Source: Chara braunii (Eukaryota; Streptophyta; Charophyceae; Charales; Characeae). Taken from it: a DNA stretch of 46,089 nucleotides. The first letter of the stretch is position 1, and each line of letters starts with the position of its first letter. The notes under the pieces were generated by a model. That model worked only from the letters and a program-made list of their open reading frames with translations. It was not told the DNA's origin and searched no databases. Below are positions 21,887 to 32,599 of this stretch, in pieces. The DNA is taken from assembly GCA_003427395.1 (NCBI GenBank), contig BFEA01000343.1, positions 1,354,148 through 1,400,236 of the forward strand, given 5' to 3'. A program made the translations under genes and the position numbers.

Positions 21887-23272
21887 TGTTACGATCCCGG
21901 CCATTCCCAAAGTGCAAATTCACAATGAAAGACAATGCCACTCAATTGCGAAAGAAATGAAAGCACTTGCAAAGAGATAGAGACCGAAGAAGAGAGAAAG
22001 AAGAAGAAGAAGAAGAAGAAGAAGAAGAAGAAGAAAAGGAAGAAGATGTACACCAGCAAGACCAATGACAAATCCCCCTTCTCTCTCCACCTTCCTGCTC
22101 CTCCTTCACTTCGCCAATCTTATTCTTCTTCCAATAATAATAATAACAACGAGTGGATGAACCAGAATCAATGTCCGAAGTTCCCTCTTACTGCTGACAC
22201 AACAACAGGTCCACCATAGCCATGGCTTCCCCCCTTCTTCCACCTTTCACATGCCTAGGCTATGGCGGACTACTTAGGGCTCTGCCCTCCTGTGCAAAGG
22301 ACAACACAAAGCAGCTATGTCGCTGCACTCCTGTCCAAAGGACAACCCAAAGCAGCTATGCCGCTGCTGACTAAGCCGCCATGCCTGACTCTGCCTCGGG
22401 CTTCCTTGGTGTGGCACTACCCCAACTGGGGCCTTCCAGATGCAGCGCCCAACAAGGTGATGAAGATGGTGTCCAACATAGCCAGGTAGGTACCTCGCCA
22501 CTCTCCTCCTTCGCCCCCTTCTTCCTCCTCCTCAGGCTGGGCTGCTCGCCATAGCCAGGCTGAGCGCCCAGCTGCTCGTCACCTCCAGGCAGCGCTGCCC
22601 AAGTCCAGCGCTTGGCTCCAGCAGCATGTCGCCAATCCTTGCATACCACAAATGAGGAGGAGCTGCTTGCTCCTCTGGAAGATATAGCGGCCTACTGGGC
22701 TCTTGGGCGGTGACTTCCTAGGCCGAGCGGCCTCCCAGCAACCGGTACCTCCTCCCTTTCGGAGGGAAACATTATTGAAGGCTCTGCTATCGTCCGGGCA
22801 GGCCCTAGACTCGGGCTACTTTGACTGGTACCGGCCTACCTCTAACCTACCGCTATTGGTCCTCTAAAAATGCCAACTTTTTGTCTTCTTCTGCTCGGCC
22901 TCCAGTACCCGACACTTCTACCACTACTTGAGTGGTACCGGCCTACCTGCTGCTTGAGTGTTTTTCCCGCTGCTCTAAGTGTCGCGGGCCTACCCCCGCT
23001 ACTTGAGTGTTTTCCCCGCTGCAACCCTCAAAGTCACGGCCACAGGTAAGTACCGGCCCTGCGGGGCCTTTCATCCAACAAGTACCCTTGCGGGTCACAC
23101 ACACACACTCAGCCGACAAGCACTCAGACAGGCACGCAAACCAGCATGCACGCACACACACACAGACTTGGAAACCACAGCAGAATGCGGGAATCTCAGC
23201 AAGGCATTCATCCCAGCGGCAAATCTCAGAAATCAGCAGTGTTCTCAGTCTGTGTTTTCGCGGGTCATTACA
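21887..23272 (-). mobile_element. 5' LTR of element 2 (LTR family 2)
   Basis: On the minus strand it starts TGTAATGACCCGCG at 23272 and is taken to end ...CCGGGATCGTAACA at 21887, giving imperfect inverted ends and 1386 bp. The first ~650 bp match the 3' LTR. The remaining ~735 bp have no partner because the 3' copy is truncated. An (AAG)n run lies at about 22000-22035. The antisense CACAGGTAAGT is at 23041-23051. The outer boundary is firm; the inner boundary is inferred from the inverted ends and the primer binding site. Confidence 0.68.
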
Positions 23273-23616
23273 CATGGTGCTACTTGGCGGATTTGGAGGT
23301 AATGCAGATTGGTTAGAAGGAGGTTCTGCCTCATGAGTGACTTTACTGGTCCAGGTAAGTGCTTGTTTGACCAATGGATGCCCCTGGTTCTGTGGCTGCA
23401 TGGATGCAAAATGTTTGGATGCTTGGTAATCGCCCTTTGCTCGATTCTACATTACCTAAACAAAAGTCTCTGCTTCTTCAGCTGCTCTAGCCTACCATGC
23501 TTTCTAAGTCATGCTGCAACAAGGGCTCCATCTTTTGAGTTGTTTTCGTGATGAATGGACGCTCTTAGTGTAGTTTAGAGTAGGGCTGACGTCTGATAGG
23601 CTTGGGTGGATCCCCC
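23273..23616. other. Unassigned stretch beside element 2
   Basis: The flank of the 5' LTR. A CCAGGTAAGTGC donor-like motif occurs at about 23352-23363 (+), but no coding exon can be recognised. The bases next to the LTR (CATGG) do not match those at the other end of the element. Confidence 0.4.
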
Positions 23617-23723
23617 TACCGTCTTCCCCCGAATATAACGAAACCTCATTTTGGCTGCACCGAACCAGAAAGTAGCTCGTATACATTCGTTATCAGGTGT
23701 GTTGTATTCGGGGGAAGACGGTA
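23617..23723. mobile_element. 103-bp MITE with TA target duplication, mariner/pogo-like
   Basis: Perfect 17-bp terminal inverted repeats CCGTCTTCCCCCGAATA occur at 23619-23635 and 23705-23721, each flanked by TA. The left arm continues TAACGAAACC. TA duplication and an ATAACGAA-like subterminal motif fit non-autonomous Tc1/mariner or pogo elements. There is no room for a transposase. A related element is at 44281-44378. Confidence 0.8.
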
Positions 23724-23906
23724 AAGTGGGAGTTGATCCGGGAGGGGAGACACTAAGCCACTAAGCTCCCTTGATGCCTAGCAATCGCCAAAACCTTCGA
23801 ATTGATGCACACAACCATTGGGGGCTGTACAATCTACTCTGCAACCCAAGTTGGTGGCAACTGTATTGATTGACCAGTTGATGACTGGGGTATTGAAGAG
23901 TACTTG

Positions 23907-24195
23907 AAGCTGAAGATCCCAAACCCTTATGTATTTGTAGCTGCAGATCCCAACTCTGATGTATTTGTAGCCAAAGATCCCAAACCCTAATGTATTTGTA
24001 GTCACAGATCCCAAACCCTAATGGATTTGTAGCTGAAGATCTCAAACTCTAAGGTATTTGTAGCCGAAGACCCCAAACCCTAAGGTATTTGTAGCCAAAG
24101 ATCCTAAATGTCTTTGTAGCCGAAGATCCCACCACCCCCTAATGTATTTCTAGCCGAAGGTCCCAAACCCAAATGTACCCATAAACGAAGATCCC
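23907..24195. repeat. 31-bp minisatellite with telomere-like core
   Basis: About nine units of roughly 31 bp, with GTATTTGTAG starting at 23931, 23961, 23992, 24023, 24054 and 24085. The core is GAAGATCCCAAACCCTAAT. Each unit carries one CCCTAA-type motif. Units differ by point changes and small indels. Confidence 0.92.
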
Positions 24196-24419
24196 CCAGC
24201 CGCACAATGAGGCGTTGTCGAAGAGTCGTGTTGTTTGGGAATGCAGCCCCAATCGGGCAGTAAGTCCCATCTAAGTCTAAATATGTGCGAGGGACCCATA
24301 GCGAAGCTGTAGTGCAAGGGGACGATGAAAAGAACTTTGAAAAGAGACTGCTTGAAATTACCTTGCGAACGAACAGATAAGGAGGGGGGGAAAGAAATGA
24401 ATATCTCAAATGTATATGT

Positions 24420-24985
24420 AACCCTAAAGACATGAGATGGTGAATCCGAAACCCTAAGCGATCGTGACGAAAGATCCAAAAACCCAAGCATAAAACCCCA
24501 AGCCCAAAAATCCAAATCTTAAGATGTCGAACCTGCAAAACAAACCCTAAGACCCTAAACCCCCCAAACCCCAAAACCCCAAAACCGAAAGCCCTAAGCC
24601 TAAACCCTAAACCCCAAACACAAGAAACCCTAAACCCTACGATATACAACCTCAAACCTAAGACCCTAAAATCCTCAACGTATCCATAGCCAACGATCCC
24701 AGACTCTGATCTGTCCATAATGGAAGATCCATAGTGTATTCATAACCAAAGATCCCTATCCAAAACCTTAAACCCTAAACCCTAGACTCTGATCTGTCCA
24801 TAATGGAAGATCAGGAGTGTATTCATAACCAAAGATCCCTATCCAAAACCTTAAACCCTAAACCCTAGACCCTAAGGCGTCGATAATTAAAGATCGTAAA
24901 CCCAGGATACAAAACGCTGAGTCCAAATCTATGAGCCTTAAGATGTCAAACTCTTGAACCTAAGAGCCTAAAATCCAGAACCCTA
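24420..24985. repeat. Telomere-like CCCTAAA tract with an 83-bp duplication
   Basis: The interval is full of degenerate AACCCTAA and AAACCCC motifs, the plant-type telomere heptamer written C-rich. Within it, an 83-bp unit (24701-24783) starting AGACTCTGATCTGTCC is repeated almost exactly at 24784-24866. Isolated CCCTAA motifs continue to about 25580. No gene is recognised between 24985 and 26020. Confidence 0.85.
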
Positions 24986-26019
24986 ACCCCCCAAACCCAA
25001 GAACCTTAAGCCCTGAGAGCAAGATTCCACTGGCGTGCGCCTTTAAAACCTCACAGGCCATGCCCTGTGCGGATTTCCGGTCGGCCCCGATGGCCCGCTT
25101 GTCAATGGTATCCAACAGTTCCACACTATATGTTCTCCCACAAGGTCCATTTTCTTGGGGAAAGCCTGTCCCATCGCTTCCCGAAAAGGATGGTACACAA
25201 TGGGAGCTATTGAATGAACTGTGCGCCCCTTGAACACTATTCACTGGGCATCACTATGCATTCCAAGACTTTCACCCCCTCCCCCCCTTCCCCCCCCTAC
25301 CTCCTCCAGCTGGCCACAGAATTGGAGTGCACAGTGAGGAGCGAATTGTGTTTAAGCCCCGAGGACAACTATGTGGCAACAACCCTTTTTTTTTCTTTCT
25401 TTTCCAGGCAGGAAGTGCTTGCCTGCGGGACTTGGGAAAAGTTTCCGCCTGCTTGTGGAATCTTGCCCACTGTGAACCCTAACCCTTGATGTCAACTCCT
25501 CATATAGCTTAAAGCCTAAACCCTAAGCCCTGCACTATAAGCCCTCATCAAATCTTAGGCCCTAAAACCCTGAACGCTCAACCACACCATTCGTTTGTAC
25601 CTAGAGAACTCATCTAGTTGCATCTGACTGACAGAGTGAAAGCAAACAACGGGAGGGGCGAGGAACTATTATTTTGTTGGTGGATATATTGCATTAATAT
25701 GACCTTGGCTGCAGCAAATGGATTGAGTGGATTCAAAAGAGAACTGGACTACTATTTTGTTCGGAAAGATCGCATATGTATTGCCTTCAAGGAAATTCCC
25801 TATCCTGCAACACTGCGGTGGAGTCCAACTTGGAGGGGAAAGGCAGGGAGAGGGGAAGGAAATCTTCACGCTGTGAACCCTACATTGGGGACCAATAGTA
25901 TGTCAATTCATGTTCCTTCACATAGAAAAAATTAAAGAAAAGAAAAGATAAGAAAAAGAAATCTTCATGCCATGAACCCTGCATTGGGGACCACTAGCAA
26001 TGGATTCTCCCATTACACT

Positions 26020-28380
26020 CAATGGCACTTGAAGTACTGGCAAAAATCCTAACTAAATTGGGAGCGAGGTCAGCAATTTACACGTCACTGTATGGGAAAA
26101 CAATGATCATGAATGCATCTCTATTTTCGATGCTTTGATATAAAGCAACAATGTGGAGTCCACCTTCTAAATTGACAAAGAACTTAAGAAGAAAGGCATC
26201 GGCTATCTCTGGATAGCTAATCCAAAGGCAACACTTCATAAGGAAAGTAGCTTGGGGATATGTCATAAGGAAAAAGGTAAAGGGCGCCTGGGAATTATAG
26301 ACCCCGAACTCCAGATTAAGGCTTTACAGACCAAGGGGTTCATTAAGCTGCTCAGCAAACACAAATTGTCATGGTACCCCTAGCATTGGAGAGGATTAGA
26401 GGAATAGATAAGCACAAGACCCCGACAATGTCTAAATCATGGGCAAAGATGGGAGGACAGAAAGGAAATGTAAGTAATGACTCAGAAGACCAGCAGACTG
26501 ACAACAAGGGAGGAAGTGTTGAGGCGACCACTATTCTACAACCAATAGCTAAAGGATGCAAAGGGGAAGCCAAGGACATCAACAGCTCAAGACTCCAGAT
26601 CGGGATCGTGAGTCCAGCATGGAATATGGCAGGTGAAGCACTTATGGTCGGAGGCGGGGAAGCGTTGGAAAACAGCTAGAGAGCTGAGAAAGGAACTAAA
26701 GGGGACTCATATGTTATTAGAAAACCTAAATGTCGTCTAATATATATTATCCCGGAAGATTGGCTCACTTTACTGAAGAAGGATCCCAAGTGGACAGGAG
26801 GAGAATGGGTAACATGAAGGAATGAGGAAGTGCCAAAGGAAGCTTCTCAGGTCGACGGGCAGGCGAGGCCGACAGGAAACTACCTAGCTGTGCACGGATA
26901 CGTATGAGATAAAGGAACCAGGATGCACAACAAGCACCATTGACAAGGAAACAAAGACCCAGGTATCCATAAGAGAAGACCCAGGTACCCACGTATGAGG
27001 GTCGTGGAAGACGACGAACTTACCATCTATTGCCCGGCAGTGGCAGTAGAGAACTTGGAGATAGATCCGGTGGAGTGGGCATGGAATCGAAGAGGACGAA
27101 AGATGGGTGTGGCTGGGAGAGCTAACATCGTCCATTATACAATGAAACTGGGCCAAAACCTCACAATGCGTTCACAAGGCCCAGAAACAGATTCGGAGAG
27201 AAGATTGCGGAACAAGATGGGATCAGGACGTCAGACATGCGAAAATTTCGCCGGAAGTCTACAGCGGCTGTGCATGTGCTTAGCCCTGCCAGTGAATGAA
27301 AATGGCTTAACAGGCGCAGAAGAAAGGAAAACAGAACACCACAAGGGGAGAACTGTGTCATCTGCAAAGAAGGGGAAAATGAGACAGTGAGTCACTATTG
27401 ACTACATTGCCAAAAGGCAAAGCAAACTTGGCAGGTGGTCAGAGAGAGAACTATGGCAAGAGATTACTACCACAGTACCACTCCCTTCCCAGAGAATCCT
27501 GCCACACTGCTGTTAGGAATACACACTCCAAAATCGTTGGCCAGCTCTGACCGCGAGAAAAGACTTCTAAATGGAATTACATATCATGGCGCAATCACCT
27601 TCCCCCCAACATCTCCTCGTCGATACTACCGAGGAACTCAACCCTTCTACTCAAACGCAACTCAGATTGAAACTTTGACCGCAGCTGCTTTCAGAGCCTA
27701 AGGCAATATGGGTTGTGGACCTTGTGGTCCTTGTGGATAGTCTGGAAGCGCAGATGCCAGGAGGCGATCAAACAGAAGGCAGTATACATAGGGGAGGTGG
27801 AAGTGGAAGAGGATTTTAAAGCACCAGTACACCACACATTGGCCCGCGGGTGTCAGCACGAAACCCGCACCACTTCCGAGGCCGTCGATTTTTTTTTCCA
27901 ACGGCGCCCCACGCCGCACGGCCCCTCCGAGTTTTGCTTGTGGCCACAAAAAGCTTTCTGCAAGGCTGGGGCCGTGTACTTGCGGTTTAAGAGCCTGCTG
28001 CAAAAGGAGATCACAGCGCCATGGAAGAAAGCTAGAAAGAAGGACAGGGAACATGGAAAAAGCGAGGGAAAAAAGTGTATTGGGGGAAGGGAAACTGGCT
28101 AAGCTGGAAGCCAACTGGATCAAGTTCAAATGGGGAGCAAGGAAAGCAGATCAGATCGGGGACACATGGAGCCCAGGGAGATACAGAGCCTAGGAGAGCA
28201 AGTAGAGAGGAGCATGCAGTGGGTTCTCCATACGGCAAACAGGGAAGGGGAAACAAGAGACTCCAGACAGGACTACGAGCTATAGCATTTTATAGGAAAG
28301 AGAGTTCAAACACAGGTGAGAACAGAAAGAGGACAGGCAACAGCAGGATCAAAAGAGTAGCTCAACTTAGGAGCTAACTT
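26020..28380 (+). pseudogene. LINE copy A: 3' part of a reverse transcriptase ORF
   Basis: Non-LTR retrotransposon remnant. It opens at the thumb region of the reverse transcriptase (ILTKLGARSAIYTSLYGKTM, then IDPELQIKALQTKGFIKLL). A long C-terminal region follows, containing R-R-P-L-F and IIPEDWLTLLKKDPKW, and then a zf-RVT-type zinc finger C-VI-C-KEGENETVSHY-x-LH-C starting at 27354. The tail is tryptophan-rich (LWTLWSLWIVWKRR, near 27720). The main frame has many breaks, including TGA 26136-26138 and TAG 26214-26216 where the sister copy has tryptophan or related residues. The 5' part, with the endonuclease and catalytic reverse transcriptase, is absent. Copies B, C and D belong to the same family. 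Confidence 0.78.
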
Positions 28381-28559
28381 AGGCAGGGGTGAGGGTTGGT
28401 AAATCCTTCCAAGAGAAGTAATCAATGCTGCCAGCTTGGATCGCTCAACCATATGGGGAGAAGCTTTGGAGTGTGTACTCATTGTATTCTACTTGACTTG
28501 CTGGCGGAATAGGAACCGGACTGACGCCGCCAGAATGGACAAGGAGCCGAAACCATAAG

Positions 28560-28680
28560 TCTATGTTTTTTTTTTTTTTTTTGAATTTTTTTATATTAAG
28601 AAAAAGAAGCAAAAAGAAAAGGAAAGAAAAAAAAGTTAAAAAAAAATTAAAAAATTAAAAGAATAGAAAAGAAAAATGTA
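28560..28680. repeat. Poly-T and A-rich simple sequence
   Basis: A T18 run at about 28565, then A-rich sequence. It could be a decayed retroposon tail, but there are no target duplications to support that. Confidence 0.5.
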
Positions 28681-28794
28681 TCCCTTACGCAACCAAAGAA
28701 CAAAAGAGAGAAAGACAAAGAAAGAAAGAGGTGTGAGAACTAGCACGCCTTCTCTTTCCTCTCCTCCCTTGACTGAGGGGTTGGTAGGTGAGGC

Positions 28795-28960
28795 GGGCAG
28801 GTGGGTGGGTGGGCAGGCTGGCCGGTGGGTCGCTCGGCGGGTCAGTCGGTGGGCCTTTCGGTGGGTCAGTGGGTCAGTGGGTCGGTGGGTCGGTCAGTGG
28901 GTCGGTTGGTAGGTCGGTCGGTTGGTGGGTGGGTTGGTTGGTTGGTTGGCGGTTGGTATA
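28795..28960. repeat. G-rich (GGTNGGTGGGT)n minisatellite
   Basis: An array of GGTGGGT, GGTCGGT and GGTTGGT variants. On the plus strand it has many closely spaced GGG and GG runs, so G-quadruplex formation is plausible. Open frames through it are repeat artefacts. Confidence 0.88.
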
Positions 28961-29917
28961 CAAAGTTCTTTCGAAATTGTCAGCAGGGCAAGGGAGAGGG
29001 GAGAGAGAAGGGGGGAGCAGTGGGGAAGTGTAACGGGGGAGGTCTGTTGACTGAATGCCTCTGTACTTTGCCTCATAAATGACTCGGCCAGAATGCACGT
29101 GGCAATCTGCACGCCCAGGGCAGATGGGTTGGAGAAGGGGATTTGAGTTATCGGTAAGTTAGCATCGGTTGGTAGCGGCACCTACTAGGGCACCGGGTTA
29201 GGGTACTCCCCAGTTAGGACCGTGGAAGTCCATGCACTGCTGACAACAACCAGGGGAGTTTCACGTGTGCCTTGCATAGGGTTAGGTATATGGGGCTTCG
29301 CTGGGGGAGGGTCACCTTCCTACGTATAGGGGCCCGCTGGGGTATAGTTGTCCTCCATAGGCATGAAATGCACCTCAGGCGACTCACTGTTAGAGGCAAT
29401 GAGGGTAGGGAATCGTGGAGAGGACCTCTGTATGTGAAGTAAGATCTTTGGAGAGAGAGAACCCATAAATAGCAACCACAGCTATTGCAAGGGGTGGGAT
29501 CGATATTCGATAGGTACTAGTAACACCATATGGGCGAAAGAGCGATAAGAGCAAAAATAGGTACCACGGAGGAAGTCCAGTAAGGGGGGGGAAATAGGTG
29601 CCATATAACTATGAAAATGAACAGGAAGTGGAAGATAACATGCACCGAATGAGCAACTACGAAGCTAGTGATTGGGTGAGGATGAGAGGCATTGTGAGTG
29701 GGTAGGGGCGGGGACATATGATTACCATCTAGGATGGTCACGTGAGGGTGGCTATGGCACGAAGGTGAGTAGTTGCCGACCGGGGGTACCTAGATGTGTC
29801 TGCCACTCAAGGAGAGCTTTCGAGGCCGTCACCTGAATGGGATATCCTCGATTACTGAGCGTCAAACTGCTTTCTTTTTTTTTTTTACATCAGAGCGCTC
29901 TTCAAGTTGGTTTGCAT
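28961..29917. other. Unassigned stretch
   Basis: About 950 bp with no recognised gene, RNA or mobile element. Confidence 0.45.
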
Positions 29918-30087
29918 ACACCATCTTTTCACTCTCCCATCTCCCCCATCCCCCTCTCCCTCCCTTCCCCCCGTGGAAAACAATCAACACCCCACTCCTG
30001 CCACACCATCTTTTCACTCTCCCATCTCCCCCATCCCCCTCTCCCTCCCTCCCCCCGTGGAAAGCAAACATCACCCCATTCCTGCCC
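29918..30087. repeat. 85-bp tandem duplication, C- and T-rich
   Basis: Two copies start at 29918 and 30003 with ACACCATCTTTTCACTCTCC, followed by a polypyrimidine run and CCCCGTGGAAA. The second copy has a few substitutions. Confidence 0.9.
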
Positions 30088-30800
30088 CCGCTGCAATGCT
30101 GGTGCAGCAGTAATGGAGGTGCGCTTTCATCTCAACCAAAAGGGTTGCTTCCTGCGCATCAGCTTGTGAGCAGAGTTTCCTGCCTGTAATTCCCACTTGC
30201 TCCCCATCTCAGTCTGGATAATGCTAATCTGGACAATGCCAATCTGGATAAAGGGGTTGAGAAGGAGGGGAAACAGCATCATATGGCACCGAATAGACGG
30301 GCTGGTCAACAACATAATGCCCGTGGTAATGCGACATCCACTTTTCTACCTCAGCCAGTGGAGTTACAGTAGCTACACTACCAGAAGGCAATGCTCCCCG
30401 TGCTCGTGGAAGACAGTCGCTTCAACTTCCAATGGCCATGCAGCTAAGCTCCCCACTGATCGCCCACTGGGAACATCCACCGTATCACAACAACAGACGG
30501 ACTGGTCGGTGGTGGAGACTCTGTGATACACACTGTCGTCCGCAATTGTTCATTCCTCTTTCTTATATTCCGCACAAGGCATCGGTGGTGATCTTCATGT
30601 CTCACCATAGAAGCGAAGTTCCCTTTTGCCCTTGCAGATCTGGAAAGGATGTGTAGCTTTACATCACTGATAGGTGCACATCATTCTCGTGTGAAGAATC
30701 ACGTATGCTTGTGCACGTACACACACACAGTGTGCGAACATAAAAAAGAGAGAAAGACAGAGAGAGGGGGGCCAACACCTGGACGGGCAGACATGCCACA

Positions 30801-30823
30801 CAGAGAGAGAGAGAGAGAGAGAA

Positions 30824-30894
<71 letters not shown>

Positions 30895-30902
30895 GAGAGA
30901 GA
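30801..30902. repeat. (GA)n microsatellite in the p25-alpha intron
   Basis: About 100 bp of nearly pure GA, starting 27 bp inside intron 1. On the gene's sense strand it is a (TC)n polypyrimidine tract just past the donor. Confidence 0.96.
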
Positions 30903-30928
30903 GCAGCCAGCCAAACATATAAGCGCAC

Positions 30929-31120
30929 CTTGCCCTTGATCTTGGTGTAGATAAGATCCACGTCTGTCGGTGTGCATTTTTTGTCAATGATACCTGCATC
31001 ACGACAAAACTTGGCAAACTTGGCGCCATCCATTTCCTCCAATTTCTTTGACGTTCCGAAAGAGCAAAACGTGACGAACATTCTTTGGAGTGCCTCCATC
31101 TTCTGCATTTCCTCCGCCAT
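30929..31120 (-). CDS. TPPP/p25-alpha family protein, exon 1
   Basis: Sixty-four codons start at the ATG at 31120 (MAEEMQKMEALQRMF) and end in phase 0 at AAG|GTGCGC. The protein shows the p25-alpha core: FVTFCSFG, then an M-D-G-A-K-F-A-K-F-C helix (30-39), D-A-G-I-I-D, T-P-T-D-V-D-L-I-Y (50-58) and the diagnostic KIKGK (60-64). Animal TPPP proteins bind and bundle microtubules, and in flagellates the family is linked to cilia and flagella. An acceptor-like TTGTCTGCAG ends at 31143 on the same strand, so a 22-nt 5' untranslated part of this exon is likely. Continuation is exon 2 at 3582-3671. The start is chosen because it heads the conserved region and sits just after the acceptor. Confidence 0.9.
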
Positions 31121-31142
31121 GGTTGATAGTTTGGTTGTTGTT

Positions 31143-31148
31143 CTGCAG
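31143..31148 (-). promoter_or_regulatory. Likely 5'-UTR splice acceptor of the p25-alpha gene
   Basis: On the minus strand a pyrimidine-rich run (CCTTTGTATGTGTTGTCTGCAG, positions 31143-31164) ends 22 nt before the ATG. This implies an upstream non-coding exon beyond 31148, which I cannot locate. Confidence 0.45.
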
Positions 31149-31251
31149 ACAACACATACAAAGGCTCGAGTTAAGTGTCTCACAGTGGAATGCACACATG
31201 TCAGCAGGGAACGACCACCACACTCCTTCAGTCCCTGGTGATTTGCCTCCC

Positions 31252-31296
31252 TCTCTCTCGCTCTCGCTCTCTCTCTCTCTCACACACACACCCACA

Positions 31297-31339
<43 letters not shown>
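31252..31339. repeat. (CT)n then (CA)n compound microsatellite
   Basis: CTCTCTCG and CT runs, followed by about 55 bp of CA with short CCCACACA interruptions. Confidence 0.95.
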
Positions 31340-31341
<2 letters not shown>

Positions 31342-31475
31342 AGTTTTATGTATGTATGTATGTTTGTCTTTCTTTTTTTGTATGCTTTCTTCCAATTTTT
31401 TCCAAGTACACTTTGCGATGAGCTGTTTTGAAGGTCGTCTGGTGTGAAGCATCCGTGCTGGGGTCTTATTATCTT

Positions 31476-31476
<1 letters not shown>

Positions 31477-31543
<67 letters not shown>

Positions 31544-31550
31544 ACACACA
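31477..31550. repeat. Poly-C run then (CA)n
   Basis: Fifty-three C in a row (31477-31529) followed by ten or so CA units. A homopolymer this long is unusual. Its exact length may not be reliable with short reads. Confidence 0.9.
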
Positions 31551-32289
31551 ATCAGTTATGTACGTCCTTCTTTCAGTTTGTTTGTCTGCCTTTTTTGTTG
31601 TTTTCTATATATGTCATTCTTCCTGTTGTTTCGTAAGTACTCTTTGTGTGTTCAAGGGAGCACCTCTAAGCAGTGCCAAATAGTCGGTGTCTTCGTGTTT
31701 GGAGTGCCTGCAGCACTCTTAGGGTGTGTGTGTGTGACTTTCAGGGTGATGATGGGCGTTCGTTGGAGTGACTCCCTGGCTCAGCGGGTGGTAGGAACCA
31801 ACAGTCGACAGGGTTCGCTTATGGTGTGAGTAGGTGATGTACTGCTTTGCTCCTTGTTGGATGTGTGGACTGCCTTGTCTGTGCTTCGCCGCTGCCTTGC
31901 TGTCCATCCCACTTCGCCTTGTGCTTCGTTGCATTGTTGCCTTGCTGCCCGTCTGTGTGCCTTGTCTTCCCATGCATTTTGCTTGTGTGTCGTGTGGTTT
32001 GGCTTGTTGATGCGTTATATAAATAAATATGCTTACAAGTTACAACTAAATGTTGCATAAAAATGAAAACAGTGTTATTATAAAAATGAATAAGTCTATT
32101 CTTCTCATTATGTACCATAAGAAAGAAGATATAAAAAGGGTAGAAATTTTCATATTGTGGTGTATGCTACCACATATACATGGTGTTCATATTTGAACCC
32201 ACTTTATCATGGAGGTTATTTTCAATAGTTCGTCGAGGTCTTTCATTTACTAAGGAAATATTTTACCATATGCGCTACATGGACTCACT

Positions 32290-32550
32290 GGGACAGTTGC
32301 TTGAAGACAATCGGACTTGAGCCTGGTACAAAGCTCAAAATGTGGGTTTCATTTTCATCAAACTTATACATTGGAAGCACAAACTCAATATATACAGCTA
32401 CAAATTTTATGGAAGGGTCTGAAACAGAATGCAGAATTGATGGACTCCCTGCATGGCTGCATGAGAAGACAGCAGAGGATGGACGAAGTCAGGGAAGCCA
32501 TCCCCCCGGGGTGGATTGATATTCTAAGAAAGGATAATTTATTATAATAT
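32290..32550 (+). pseudogene. LINE copy B: short C-terminal-region fragment
   Basis: A plus-strand frame reads ...MDEVREAIPPGWIDILRKD. This aligns with the linker between reverse transcriptase and zinc finger in copy A (IIPEDWLTLLKKD) and copy C (AIPLDWVCILHKG). Little else survives. The call rests on this short shared motif and on the nearby sister copies. Confidence 0.45.
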
Positions 32551-32599
32551 TATTACTATTAAAAGAACCAGTGTCTTTGCTAGGAGAGGTGGTACGAGC

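Larger units (their letters stand above)
13329..23272 (-). mobile_element. Ty3/gypsy element 2, full extent
   Basis: Order on the minus strand: 5' LTR (21887-23272), primer binding site, a 1.3-kb leader, gag, protease, reverse transcriptase/RNase H, integrase with chromodomain, polypurine tract, and a truncated 3' LTR (13329-13954). The two LTRs match over about 620 bp with small indels. A hAT element interrupts gag. Almost every coding segment carries stops explained by C:G to T:A changes. No target-site duplication is found, which fits the missing end of the 3' LTR. Confidence 0.85.
3672..30928 (-). other. Inferred ~27.3-kb intron 1 of the p25-alpha gene
   Basis: The interval runs from the donor after exon 1 (AAG|GTGCGC at 30928) to the acceptor before exon 2 (TTGCAG at 3672). 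Between them lie both Ty3/gypsy elements, a hAT element, a LINE copy, a MITE and minisatellites. No adapter falls within the interval. The only gap is the N run at 18320-18949. The intron call depends on the scaffold order being right. A misjoin of two loci inside the repeats is the alternative. Confidence 0.6.

Noticed and set aside
24104-24718. 204-codon minus-strand frame rich in G, F and L
   Set aside because: A translation of the telomere-like minisatellite; its apparent periodicity is that of the DNA repeat.
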